From NCBI GenBank assembly GCA_944389475.1, contig CALXMM010000010.1, forward strand, positions 1-64,000: a stretch of DNA of 64,000 nt, written 5' to 3'. Source of the DNA: an uncultured Clostridia bacterium (GTDB lineage: Bacteria; Bacillota; Clostridia; TANB77; CAG-508). The notes beneath the pieces were generated by a model. It did not search any database, had not been told where the DNA came from, and saw nothing but the letters and a program-made list of their open reading frames with translations. Of the stretch, positions 43,996 through 51,597 are shown in pieces (the stretch's first letter is position 1; each line of letters begins with the position of its first letter). Made by a program: the position numbers and the translations under genes.

Positions 43996-45954
43996 ATGAT
44001 TCTTAATATTGTATTAATACTAGCTGTTGTCTTAGTATTCGTATATTTAGTATACAGAAATGTACAAAAAAAGCAGAATGAAGAAGTAGAAAAACAAGTA
44101 AATGTTGATGACCAAACATATACTTTACAAAAGATGACTGAATATATAAAGAAAAGACTTGATGAAATTACAAAGATAAACTTATACGATTTAGGACTAA
44201 CAGAAGAAGAATTACAAAGAAGAAAAAATAAGAAATATGAATTAAAAAAGGCTTTAAAAGGCTGTACATATGGAGATGTTAATGATAAGAAATATGTAAA
44301 AGAATTAATCTATGACATACTTTCAAAAGAATATGGAGTAGATGAAACAAATATTTCTAAATCAATTCCTTTTGATATTCCTTCATTACTTACATCACAA
44401 GATAAATTTGATATTATTCTATATATGTATAAAAAAGAATTTGGATATGAAGCATTAACACAAATAATAAAGAAATATAATTTGGATAAGTTAAAATATA
44501 TAGCTGGTGATGCAAAACCATGTTATGTAATAACAGAAGATGAAATTAATGATATCTATGAAAAAGAAGCATTTGTACTTAATTTCTCAGATAAGTTAAA
44601 TATAGTTGTACAAAGAATATATCAACATTATAAAGGTTATAGCTCTATAGATGAAGTTAGAGATATGAATATAGATGGTGTATCTGGTGGTGTATCTGGA
44701 CTTCCAGAAAGTTTTTTAAGCCAAGTTGCACAAACAGATGGTGATTATTTAAACGAAGTTATGGAGCACAAAGTACCACGTGCTTGCGATAGTATTTGGA
44801 TATTCTTCCAAGGTAAATCTATACGTTTAGCATTCCTTTCATTTGGTACAGAAGCAGAATTAAAAAGAGTTTGTCAAAATATTTATAAATACAATAACCC
44901 AGGACAATTATCAGATACAAATGGTTATAAGATTAATGAAATGAAAGATGGTTCTCGTGTTGTTGTTGTTAGACCAAGTTTCTCTGAGACATGGGCTTTC
45001 TTTGTAAGAAAATTCGATGTAAAGCGTGCTACACTAGAACAATTAATTACTCAACCAGGAAAAGATGATGCAATAGCATTACTAAAATTCTTAGTAAAAG
45101 GTGCTCGTATCGTAGCGGTAACTGGTGAACAAGGTTCTGGTAAAACAACAATGCTTATGGGTATGATAGAAAATATTTACGAAACTATGAACATAAGGGT
45201 TCAGGAAACAGCATTCGAGCTTCATTTAAGAAAAATTTATCCTACAAGAAATATTTTAACATTTAGAGAAACAGAAACAATTTCTGGACAAGAGGGTCTA
45301 GATGTTCAGAAAAAAACTGATGGTTCTGTTAACATCATAGGTGAGGTTGCAACAGACCCCGTAGCATCTTGGATGATTCAAGCTGCCCAAGTTGCTTCTA
45401 AATTCACATTATTTACACACCATGCTAAAACATTCCCAGATTTAGTTACAGCATTAAGAAACTCTATGCTTAGAACTGGTGTGTTCACAGATGAAAAAAC
45501 AGCAGAAGAGCAGGTTGTACAAGTATTAAACTTTGATATTCACTTAGTAAAAGACTTTAGAGGTAGAAGATATATAGAGAGAGTTACAGAATGTATACCA
45601 GTAGAACAAAAAAATGAATATACATTTGATTTTAGAAAAGAAAAAACTTTGGAAGGAAAATTTGAGAAATTCTTTGATAATGCAACACATTATTTTACTC
45701 AAGTAACAAATAAACAATTATATACATATAGAAATATTTTGGAATACCATGATGGTGAATATGTAGTTACAAATAAAATTACAGACCACAATATACAAGA
45801 AATGAGATTAAACATGGATGACAATGACTTAGAGGACTTTGATAAATTCATAGAAGATCATTGGGGTCCTTCAAAAACAGCTTATAATACAGAAGACTTA
45901 GAAAGTGTACAAAGTGGAAGAAAAGCAGGAAGACCAAGGAAGACAAAAGAATAA
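43996..45954 (+). CDS. CpaF/TadA-type secretion ATPase
   Basis: A 652-aa hexameric ATPase-type protein that would power pilin assembly. It has an unusual N-terminal membrane helix (residues 1-20) and an N-terminal region of about 260 residues, then the ATPase core with Walker A GEQGSGKTT (about 378-386), the Walker B-like NIIGEVATD, and a His box FTLFTHHAKTFPD. The C-terminus is acidic then basic (GRKAGRPRKTKE). TadA proteins are normally cytosolic; the membrane anchor is an oddity. AAGGAG precedes the ATG. Confidence 0.88.
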   Translation: MILNIVLILAVVLVFVYLVYRNVQKKQNEEVEKQVNVDDQTYTLQKMTEYIKKRLDEITKINLYDLGLTEEELQRRKNKKYELKKALKGCTYGDVNDKKYVKELIYDILSKEYGVDETNISKSIPFDIPSLLTSQDKFDIILYMYKKEFGYEALTQIIKKYNLDKLKYIAGDAKPCYVITEDEINDIYEKEAFVLNFSDKLNIVVQRIYQHYKGYSSIDEVRDMNIDGVSGGVSGLPESFLSQVAQTDGDYLNEVMEHKVPRACDSIWIFFQGKSIRLAFLSFGTEAELKRVCQNIYKYNNPGQLSDTNGYKINEMKDGSRVVVVRPSFSETWAFFVRKFDVKRATLEQLITQPGKDDAIALLKFLVKGARIVAVTGEQGSGKTTMLMGMIENIYETMNIRVQETAFELHLRKIYPTRNILTFRETETISGQEGLDVQKKTDGSVNIIGEVATDPVASWMIQAAQVASKFTLFTHHAKTFPDLVTALRNSMLRTGVFTDEKTAEEQVVQVLNFDIHLVKDFRGRRYIERVTECIPVEQKNEYTFDFRKEKTLEGKFEKFFDNATHYFTQVTNKQLYTYRNILEYHDGEYVVTNKITDHNIQEMRLNMDDNDLEDFDKFIEDHWGPSKTAYNTEDLESVQSGRKAGRPRKTKE

Positions 45955-45979
45955 TAAGAAAGGGGTGTACAAACCTTAA

Positions 45980-48052
45980 ATGTCAGATCAAGTATTACTA
46001 TATATTGTTGCAGGAATAGCTGTAGTTTTTCTAATAATTGTTATTGTTTATTTGCAATTAAGAAAAAGAATGCAAAGCTCTCAATATAAGCAAATAAAAC
46101 AATTACAGAGAGGCAATGAAAAAAAGGCATTTTCAGCGGACATTATATATCAAAAACTATATTTAAAATATAGAAAAATTCCGCTTATTAAACGTTATTT
46201 GTTAAAATTACGTAGAAGATTGGAAATTTTAAATATAGATGATGAATATTTAACAAGAAAACAAGCTTCAAAGATATTAACAAAAGGTTTATTTATTGTT
46301 ATACCTCTTACAATTGTTATTATATGGCTTACATACAGTAATGTGCTATTATTAGGAATTTTAATAATCTTCGAAATTTTCATAATGGATAGTATGATAG
46401 ATGGAATGGTTGATAAAATTGATAATAATTTGTTAAAGCAACAAATTGATTTCTTTGGTGAAATTAGACATGCCTATCATGAATTTAATATGGTAGAAGA
46501 AGCAATTTATCAAACTGCACAGGACAATGAATTGGAAGTTTCGAGACAAGCAGAAAAAATTTATGAAATTCTAATTTCTGATGATCCAGAAATGGAATTG
46601 GAAAAATATTATGATATAGCACCAAATAGTTATTTAAAGGAATTTGCAGGAATTTCTTATTTAACAAAAGAATATGGAGATAGAAAAAAGGATGGTGCTT
46701 CTTTATACTTAAAGAACTTAAACAACATAACACAAGAAATGCAATTGGAAATTTTAAAAAGAGATAAATTGGATTATGTTTTCCAAAGTTTATCTGTAAT
46801 TTCTATTGTACCAATGCTATTCTTGGAAATGATTAAGAATTGGGCTGTTAGCCAATTCGCATTTACAAAAAGCTTTTATATGGGAAAAGCTGGAATGATT
46901 GTACAAATCTTAGTAATTGTTTTAACATTTATCTGTTATACACTTACTAGAAAATTAAAGGATAATGGTTCTGTTAATACAAAAACACAGAATACAGAAA
47001 ATCCTTGGCAAGAAAAATTATACAGTAAAAAACCAATTAAAAAATTTGTAGATTTATTTATGCCTAAAGAGGGAACAAAGGATTATAGAAAACAAAAAGA
47101 ATTATTAAAAGATGCTGCATCACCATTAAAATTATCTTGGGTATATGTTAATAGAATAGTTTTATTTGTAGTAGTTTTTATTGTATCAATTTTAATAATG
47201 ATATATCTACATAAATTACAAGTTGATTATATATACACAGAACCAACAACCGATTATGATTTAATGGGAGCAATGGATGAGACTGATGAGCAGAAAGCAA
47301 TGCAAACAACACAAATTGATAATGTATTTCTAGATATGTATAGAGGTAATTTGAAGGCTTCACAAGATGATATTAGAAGAGCTATGCAAAGATCTAGATA
47401 TTATGAAGGTGCTACGGATGATACATTAGATACGGATTCAGAGAGAGTTTATGGAAAATTACAAACTATTAATGGAGAATATTTAAAATGGTTTGAAATC
47501 CTAATAGGCTTAGTATTTGCACTTATTGGATATGCATTCCCAATATTGTTGCTAATCTTCCAAAAGAAGATGAGACAAATGGAAATGGAAAACGAAGTTA
47601 TGCAATTCCAAACAATTATATTAATGCTTATGAGAATCGAAAGAGTAAATGTTGAAATGATTTTAGAGTGGCTAGAAAGATATGCTAATATATTTAAAGA
47701 GCCAATTAGTAAATGTGTTAATAACTACGAAGCTGGTGCATGGGAAGCTTTGGAACAATTAAAAAATGATATATCTTATCAAGATATGATAAGAATTGTT
47801 GAAAGTCTTCAAGCAGCAGTAGAAAAAATACCTATTGTTGAGGCTTTTGATGAACTAGATACAGAAAGAGATTATTATCAAGCTAAGAGAAAAGAATCTA
47901 ATGATAGATTAATTTCTAGCAAAGGTTTAATTGGAAAAGGAATTGGTTTTGCACCTATGGTATGCATGTTTGTTGGATATTTAATTGCACCATTAGTATT
48001 TATTGGTTTAACAAGTATGTCAAGTTCTTTTTCAACAATGCAAGCAATGTAA
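45980..48052 (+). CDS. Fused TadB/TadC-like platform membrane protein
   Basis: A 690-aa protein with two related halves. The first half has a membrane segment at the N-terminus, a pair near 100-135, a cytoplasmic helical domain (QIDFFGEIRHAYHEFNMVEE) and membrane segments near 270-320. The second has segments near 390-410 and 510-530, a T2SSF-like domain (QFQTIILMLMRIERVNVEM, FDELDTERDYYQAKRKES) and a final pair near 660-685. Tad systems normally use two separate proteins, TadB and TadC. The ribosome binding site AAAGGGG is about 13 nt from the ATG. Confidence 0.75.
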   Translation: MSDQVLLYIVAGIAVVFLIIVIVYLQLRKRMQSSQYKQIKQLQRGNEKKAFSADIIYQKLYLKYRKIPLIKRYLLKLRRRLEILNIDDEYLTRKQASKILTKGLFIVIPLTIVIIWLTYSNVLLLGILIIFEIFIMDSMIDGMVDKIDNNLLKQQIDFFGEIRHAYHEFNMVEEAIYQTAQDNELEVSRQAEKIYEILISDDPEMELEKYYDIAPNSYLKEFAGISYLTKEYGDRKKDGASLYLKNLNNITQEMQLEILKRDKLDYVFQSLSVISIVPMLFLEMIKNWAVSQFAFTKSFYMGKAGMIVQILVIVLTFICYTLTRKLKDNGSVNTKTQNTENPWQEKLYSKKPIKKFVDLFMPKEGTKDYRKQKELLKDAASPLKLSWVYVNRIVLFVVVFIVSILIMIYLHKLQVDYIYTEPTTDYDLMGAMDETDEQKAMQTTQIDNVFLDMYRGNLKASQDDIRRAMQRSRYYEGATDDTLDTDSERVYGKLQTINGEYLKWFEILIGLVFALIGYAFPILLLIFQKKMRQMEMENEVMQFQTIILMLMRIERVNVEMILEWLERYANIFKEPISKCVNNYEAGAWEALEQLKNDISYQDMIRIVESLQAAVEKIPIVEAFDELDTERDYYQAKRKESNDRLISSKGLIGKGIGFAPMVCMFVGYLIAPLVFIGLTSMSSSFSTMQAM

Positions 48053-48067
48053 AAAGGAGAATAGATT

Positions 48068-48715
48068 ATGGAAAATGCAACTAAAGCATTGACTATTGCT
48101 GGTGGAGTTTTAATTGCGGTTATGCTTGCAGTTTTGGTAACTTATGTTTTTACTCATTGGGGCAATAGTCAAAAGATGCAACAAGAAGAAATAGATATAC
48201 AAAGAACTAATGACTTCAATAAAAGTTATTTATCATATGAAAAAGTTTTATATGGAAGTGAATTATTAGGACTTGCTAACAAAATAAGTGATTACAATGA
48301 CAGTGATGATGTTAATTATAGTGGATACGGAAAAATGGGGTTAAGTATAAAAATAGTAGAGTTATCCGGTTCTACAGACAATTTATTTAGTAGAGGTACT
48401 TATAATTTAAATAGTATAAATTCGAAAATACAAGATGTGTTAGATGAAACTACTAATAGTTCGGATTTTAAAGGCAAGGTATCAGATTCACAGTGGGAAA
48501 CTTTAGCAAAAGCTAGTAGTAGTAGCCAAGAATCTTTTAATGAAATATGCGAGGATATAAAAGTTAATACTTCATTGAATAAAGAGAAGTTACGAGATGC
48601 AGCTAAGGAATATTATAAATATATTCAATTTAAAAGAATGAAATTTAAACATACAGGGACTACATTTTTTGATAATGGTAGAGTAAAAGATATGTCTTTT
48701 GAAGAAACTAGATAA
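48068..48715 (+). CDS. MENA-type pilin-like protein 1
   Basis: A 215-aa single-pass protein, the largest of the MENA set. It starts MENATKALTIAGGVLIA, the hydrophobic helix spanning about 7-30, and then has a helical segment with YGSELLGLANKISDYN and a beta-rich end (FKHTGTTFFDNGRVKDMSF). The same three blocks recur in the genes at 48740, 49321 and 49813. No leader peptide or prepilin cleavage glycine precedes the helix. AAAGGAG precedes the ATG, 15 nt after the platform gene, so it is probably a structural subunit of the machine. Confidence 0.72.
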   Translation: MENATKALTIAGGVLIAVMLAVLVTYVFTHWGNSQKMQQEEIDIQRTNDFNKSYLSYEKVLYGSELLGLANKISDYNDSDDVNYSGYGKMGLSIKIVELSGSTDNLFSRGTYNLNSINSKIQDVLDETTNSSDFKGKVSDSQWETLAKASSSSQESFNEICEDIKVNTSLNKEKLRDAAKEYYKYIQFKRMKFKHTGTTFFDNGRVKDMSFEETR

Positions 48716-48739
48716 ATAAAAAGGAGGGGCAACAGAATT

Positions 48740-49219
48740 ATGGAGAATGCATCAAAAGCACTTATAATGGCTGGTGGAATACTAATAGCAATTATGGTTG
48801 CCTCACTATTTGTTTATTTATTTACTACATATGGTAGTCAGGCAAAAGATATGTACGATAGAATATATGAAAGACAAAAAACAGAAGCTTTAAATGAATA
48901 TACGCAATATGAAGGTACAACAGAGAATACAATTTATGATGTTGTTACTGTTATAAATAAAGCACAAGATAATAACGAATCATTAAATCTTACTTCAGGA
49001 CAAAGAGGTTACATAACAGTTAAAATAACTAACGGGGCATCAATTTATGGAATTAATAATTCAAGTTTGCAAACTGTGGACAATGAAGATATTTCTAAAA
49101 TGCTAGATGAATATGCTAAAAGTGGTGCGAGGTTTAGTTGTAATGTAGTAAGTACTGATGATGGATTAATATCTTCAGTCGTATTTAAAGTAGATCATTA
49201 TGATACTGGTAGCCCATAA
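48740..49219 (+). CDS. MENA-type pilin-like protein 2
   Basis: A 159-aa single-pass protein starting MENASKALIMAGGILIA. Its blocks are the helix (about 7-30), EGTTENTIYDVVTVINKAQ, GYITVKITNG and a C-terminal RFSCNVVSTDDGLISSVVF. AAGGAGGGG precedes the ATG, 24 nt after paralogue 1. It shares the N-terminal dozen residues almost exactly with 48068 and 49813, while the outer domains differ strongly, as expected for minor and major pilins. Confidence 0.72.
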   Translation: MENASKALIMAGGILIAIMVASLFVYLFTTYGSQAKDMYDRIYERQKTEALNEYTQYEGTTENTIYDVVTVINKAQDNNESLNLTSGQRGYITVKITNGASIYGINNSSLQTVDNEDISKMLDEYAKSGARFSCNVVSTDDGLISSVVFKVDHYDTGSP

Positions 49220-49274
49220 AATAAAATTATTAGTAAAAATGTAAAAAGTTAACATTTTTATTATGTAAAAATTA

Positions 49275-49304
49275 TTTACAAATAATGTTGAATAATGTTA
49301 TAAT
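49275..49304 (+). promoter_or_regulatory. Internal promoter in the Tad-like locus
   Basis: TTTACA at 49275-49280, 18-nt spacer, TATAAT at 49299-49304 with TGT upstream (extended -10). It lies in the only 100-nt gap among the pilin-like genes, 17 nt before the next ATG. Confidence 0.6.
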
Positions 49305-49320
49305 AATAGAAAGGGTGCAT

Positions 49321-49752
49321 ATGAAGAAGATAGTCATTATAATATGTGTGATAGTAATTTGTATAGTTATATCAGTTACATATGCATATTCAATATATAA
49401 AGGAAATGTAAATCAAGTCCAAAAATTTAATAATGAATTTTCAAAATATATTAATCAAGAATTTTATGGGAATGAATTAGCAACCATTATAAACTTAGCA
49501 ATAGATAATAACGAAAGATATAGCATTCCTAAAGATTCAACGGGAAAATATATTGCAGATGATATGTACTCATTAAGAGTAGATGTATATATGACAGATA
49601 CAGAAAAAACATATAGTATGGAATTATTAAATTCGGGTGAGATTTCTAATCTAGTATATAATTATAGCAATATAAAATTTAAATGTACAGAAGTCGAATA
49701 TCATAAAAAAACAAATAGGATAAGTTATTTATATATTGAACAAATATCTTAA
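49321..49752 (+). CDS. Pilin-like protein 3 with a basic N-terminus
   Basis: A 143-aa single-pass protein beginning MKKIVIIICVIVICIVISV. The outer part matches the MENA set: NNEFSKYINQEFYGNELATI, INLAIDNN, then SLRVDVYMTD and a C-terminal block KFKCTEVEYHKKTNRISYLY. The MENA start is replaced by an ordinary signal-anchor or signal peptide. AAAGGG precedes the ATG at 49321; a longer frame starting at 49285 runs through the internal promoter and is rejected. The separate promoter suggests distinct regulation. Confidence 0.68.
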   Translation: MKKIVIIICVIVICIVISVTYAYSIYKGNVNQVQKFNNEFSKYINQEFYGNELATIINLAIDNNERYSIPKDSTGKYIADDMYSLRVDVYMTDTEKTYSMELLNSGEISNLVYNYSNIKFKCTEVEYHKKTNRISYLYIEQIS

Positions 49753-49812
49753 TTTTAGTTAATAAGGTTTTTAAAAAATATATATTATAAAAAAACAAAG
49801 GAGGAATTTATT

Positions 49813-50247
49813 ATGGAGAATGCATCAAAAGCATTAATCATAGCAGGTGCAATATTACTTGCAATTTTAATTATAGCTTTAGGAGTTTTTATTTTTAACA
49901 AGGCCAAAAGTGCTACAAATATGGATGATTTATCAAATCAACAAGTAGAGGCACATAACTCTACATTCCAAAATTATGAGGGTACAATTAATGGTACACA
50001 AGCTAAGGCATTAATAGATGCAATAAGAAATAATAATCAACAAATGCCAGACTTAGGAGATATTACAATTCAAAGTGGAAAAGCAGGTTCTGTAACAATT
50101 TCAAACACAAAAACAACAGCAGATTTAACAAAATTAAAAAATGCATTCCAACCAACAGAACAATATGAGGTTTCTATTACAGACTATCAAGCACAAGATG
50201 GACAATATAAAGGTTATGTTACAAAAATGACAATTACAGAAAAATAA
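49813..50247 (+). CDS. MENA-type pilin-like protein 4
   Basis: A 144-aa single-pass protein starting MENASKALIIAGAILLAIL. It has FQNYEGTINGTQAKALIDAI, then NNNQQ, GSVTISNTKTT and a C-terminal QYEVSITDYQAQDGQYKGYV. The outer region is Thr/Gln/Ala-rich and free of cysteine, a composition typical of abundant surface subunits, so this could be the major subunit. AAAGGAGG precedes the ATG. Confidence 0.72.
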   Translation: MENASKALIIAGAILLAILIIALGVFIFNKAKSATNMDDLSNQQVEAHNSTFQNYEGTINGTQAKALIDAIRNNNQQMPDLGDITIQSGKAGSVTISNTKTTADLTKLKNAFQPTEQYEVSITDYQAQDGQYKGYVTKMTITEK

Positions 50248-50278
50248 TAATTAATTTAATTAATAAGGAGGAGTAATC

Positions 50279-50863
50279 ATGGAAAATGCAGTAGAGGCAT
50301 TAAAAATGGCTGGATTCATGCTACTATTTATAATGGCACTAACGATTACTATGGTTACTCTTACTCAAGCTAAAACTACTGCAGATTCATTAGTAAGACA
50401 ACAAGATAGGCAAGAATCATATCAGTATATAGAGCTTACAGATAGTGAAACAAGGTCATTATCACGAACAGTAACATTAGCCGATATAATTCCAACATTA
50501 TATAGATATGCAGATGAAGATTATGCGGTACAATTCTATGATACTTCAAAACGACCATTAAAAATATATACAAGTGGCTCAGGTAGGGATAAAAATGACC
50601 TAGATTTAGATACTGAACATTGGATAGATGAATATGGTGTTACAAGATATGAAGCATGGAGAGGAAACACTACTAAGATAAAGCAACATGTAGATGAAGT
50701 AGTAAAATACTTATTGAAAAATTACAAAGATAAAAGCTTTGAAGAAAAATTAGGTACAATGGAAGATAATGAAGATAGTGAAGACACCGAGGATGATGGA
50801 CCAACAGTTCCAGATATAAACAAACAATATAAAAGAATAATAACATATACTTTAAAAAGTTAA
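50279..50863 (+). CDS. MENA-type pilin-like protein 5, diverged
   Basis: A 194-aa single-pass protein starting MENAVEALKMAGFMLLFIM. The N-terminus clearly belongs to the set, but the outer domain differs: LADIIPTLYRYADEDYAV replaces the usual central helix, a Trp-containing insert (EHWIDEYGVTRYEAWRG) follows, and an acidic stretch (EDNEDSEDTEDDG) precedes a short beta end. AAGGAGGAG precedes the ATG. It may be a minor or tip subunit. Confidence 0.68.
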   Translation: MENAVEALKMAGFMLLFIMALTITMVTLTQAKTTADSLVRQQDRQESYQYIELTDSETRSLSRTVTLADIIPTLYRYADEDYAVQFYDTSKRPLKIYTSGSGRDKNDLDLDTEHWIDEYGVTRYEAWRGNTTKIKQHVDEVVKYLLKNYKDKSFEEKLGTMEDNEDSEDTEDDGPTVPDINKQYKRIITYTLKS

Positions 50864-50867
50864 TTAT

Positions 50868-50919
50868 GGTAGAAATCTTCGATTTCGTACCAAGTAATAA
50901 TTAATTGGCTAAAGCCAAT
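50868..50919 (+). promoter_or_regulatory. Two small hairpins in the 83-nt gap
   Basis: GAAATC (50872-50877) pairs with GATTTC (50881-50886), extended by GGTA/TACC with a one-base bulge. ATTGGC (50904-50909) pairs with GCCAAT (50914-50919). Neither has a T tail. They could set mRNA processing and the relative levels of flanking subunits. Confidence 0.35.
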
Positions 50920-50946
50920 AAAAAGGGAAAAAGGAGGTAATAAAAA

Positions 50947-51480
50947 ATGGGAGATACAGTAGTTACAATTATAGCTATAGTATTAGCAGCTGTATTAATG
51001 TTTATTTTTCCCTTAATGTCAGTTGCTGATCGTAGTGATGATGTTTCACAATTATCTGTTCAAAATAGTACTACTCAATTTGTGGACAATATACGTTCTA
51101 CAGGAAGAATAACATTAGCGGATTATAATAGATTTGTACAAGAAATAAATTCTACAGGAAATACATATGATGTAGACATAGAAGTAAAAGTGTTGGATGA
51201 AAATCCAGGAAAGAAGACAGCAGAAACAGCTTATGAAAAGATTGGTGAAAATGTATATTACACAGAGTACACAACACAAGTTATGGATGATTTAAGAGAT
51301 ACTGCTAATAATAATACTAAATACTTAAAAGAAGGAGATATTGTATCTGTTAGTGTTAAAAATACAAACACAACAATTTCTCAATTATTAAGAAACTTCT
51401 TCTATAGAGTAACAGGAAATGACTCTTCAACTATAGGAGCATCAAATGGTGGAATTGTTACTGTTAATGGAAGAAACTAA
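50947..51480 (+). CDS. Single-pass TadE/F-like protein of the Tad-like locus
   Basis: A 177-aa protein with a hydrophobic N-terminus (TVVTIIAIVLAAVLMFIFPL) and an outer domain containing TTQFVDNIRSTGRITLADY, NRFVQEINSTGNTYDVDIEV and an end rich in Ser, Asn and Gly. It is not part of the MENA family. The layout of N-terminal helix plus small outer domain resembles TadE/TadF pseudopilins, but I see no decisive motif. AAGGAGGT precedes the ATG. Confidence 0.6.
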   Translation: MGDTVVTIIAIVLAAVLMFIFPLMSVADRSDDVSQLSVQNSTTQFVDNIRSTGRITLADYNRFVQEINSTGNTYDVDIEVKVLDENPGKKTAETAYEKIGENVYYTEYTTQVMDDLRDTANNNTKYLKEGDIVSVSVKNTNTTISQLLRNFFYRVTGNDSSTIGASNGGIVTVNGRN

Positions 51481-51494
51481 TAGTAAAAAAGAAT

Positions 51495-51520
51495 AGGGGG
51501 TGTATTGTATATCACCCCTT
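51495..51520 (+). terminator. Terminator-like GC hairpin after the TadE/F-like gene
   Basis: AGGGGGTG (51495-51502) pairs with CACCCCTT (51513-51520) with one bulge. A short CTTT follows. It may attenuate transcription into the last gene of the locus. Confidence 0.5.
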
Positions 51521-51570
51521 CTTTAATTATATAAGAAATATAAATTTCATATTTCTTATATAATTAAAGA
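51520..51570. repeat. Perfect 22-bp inverted repeat
   Basis: Bases 51520-51541 are exactly complementary to 51549-51570, with a 7-nt loop (AAATTTC). The stem is almost pure A/T. It stands 27 nt before the ATG of the 555-aa gene and directly abuts the GC hairpin at 51495-51520. Confidence 0.7.
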
Positions 51571-51597
51571 GTTACAAAAGTAAAGAAAGGAATAAAG

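Noticed and set aside
49285..49320. Upstream extension of pilin-like protein 3
   Set aside because: The extra codons overlap the internal promoter -10 and the AAAGGG site; the signal-anchor start at 49321 is natural.
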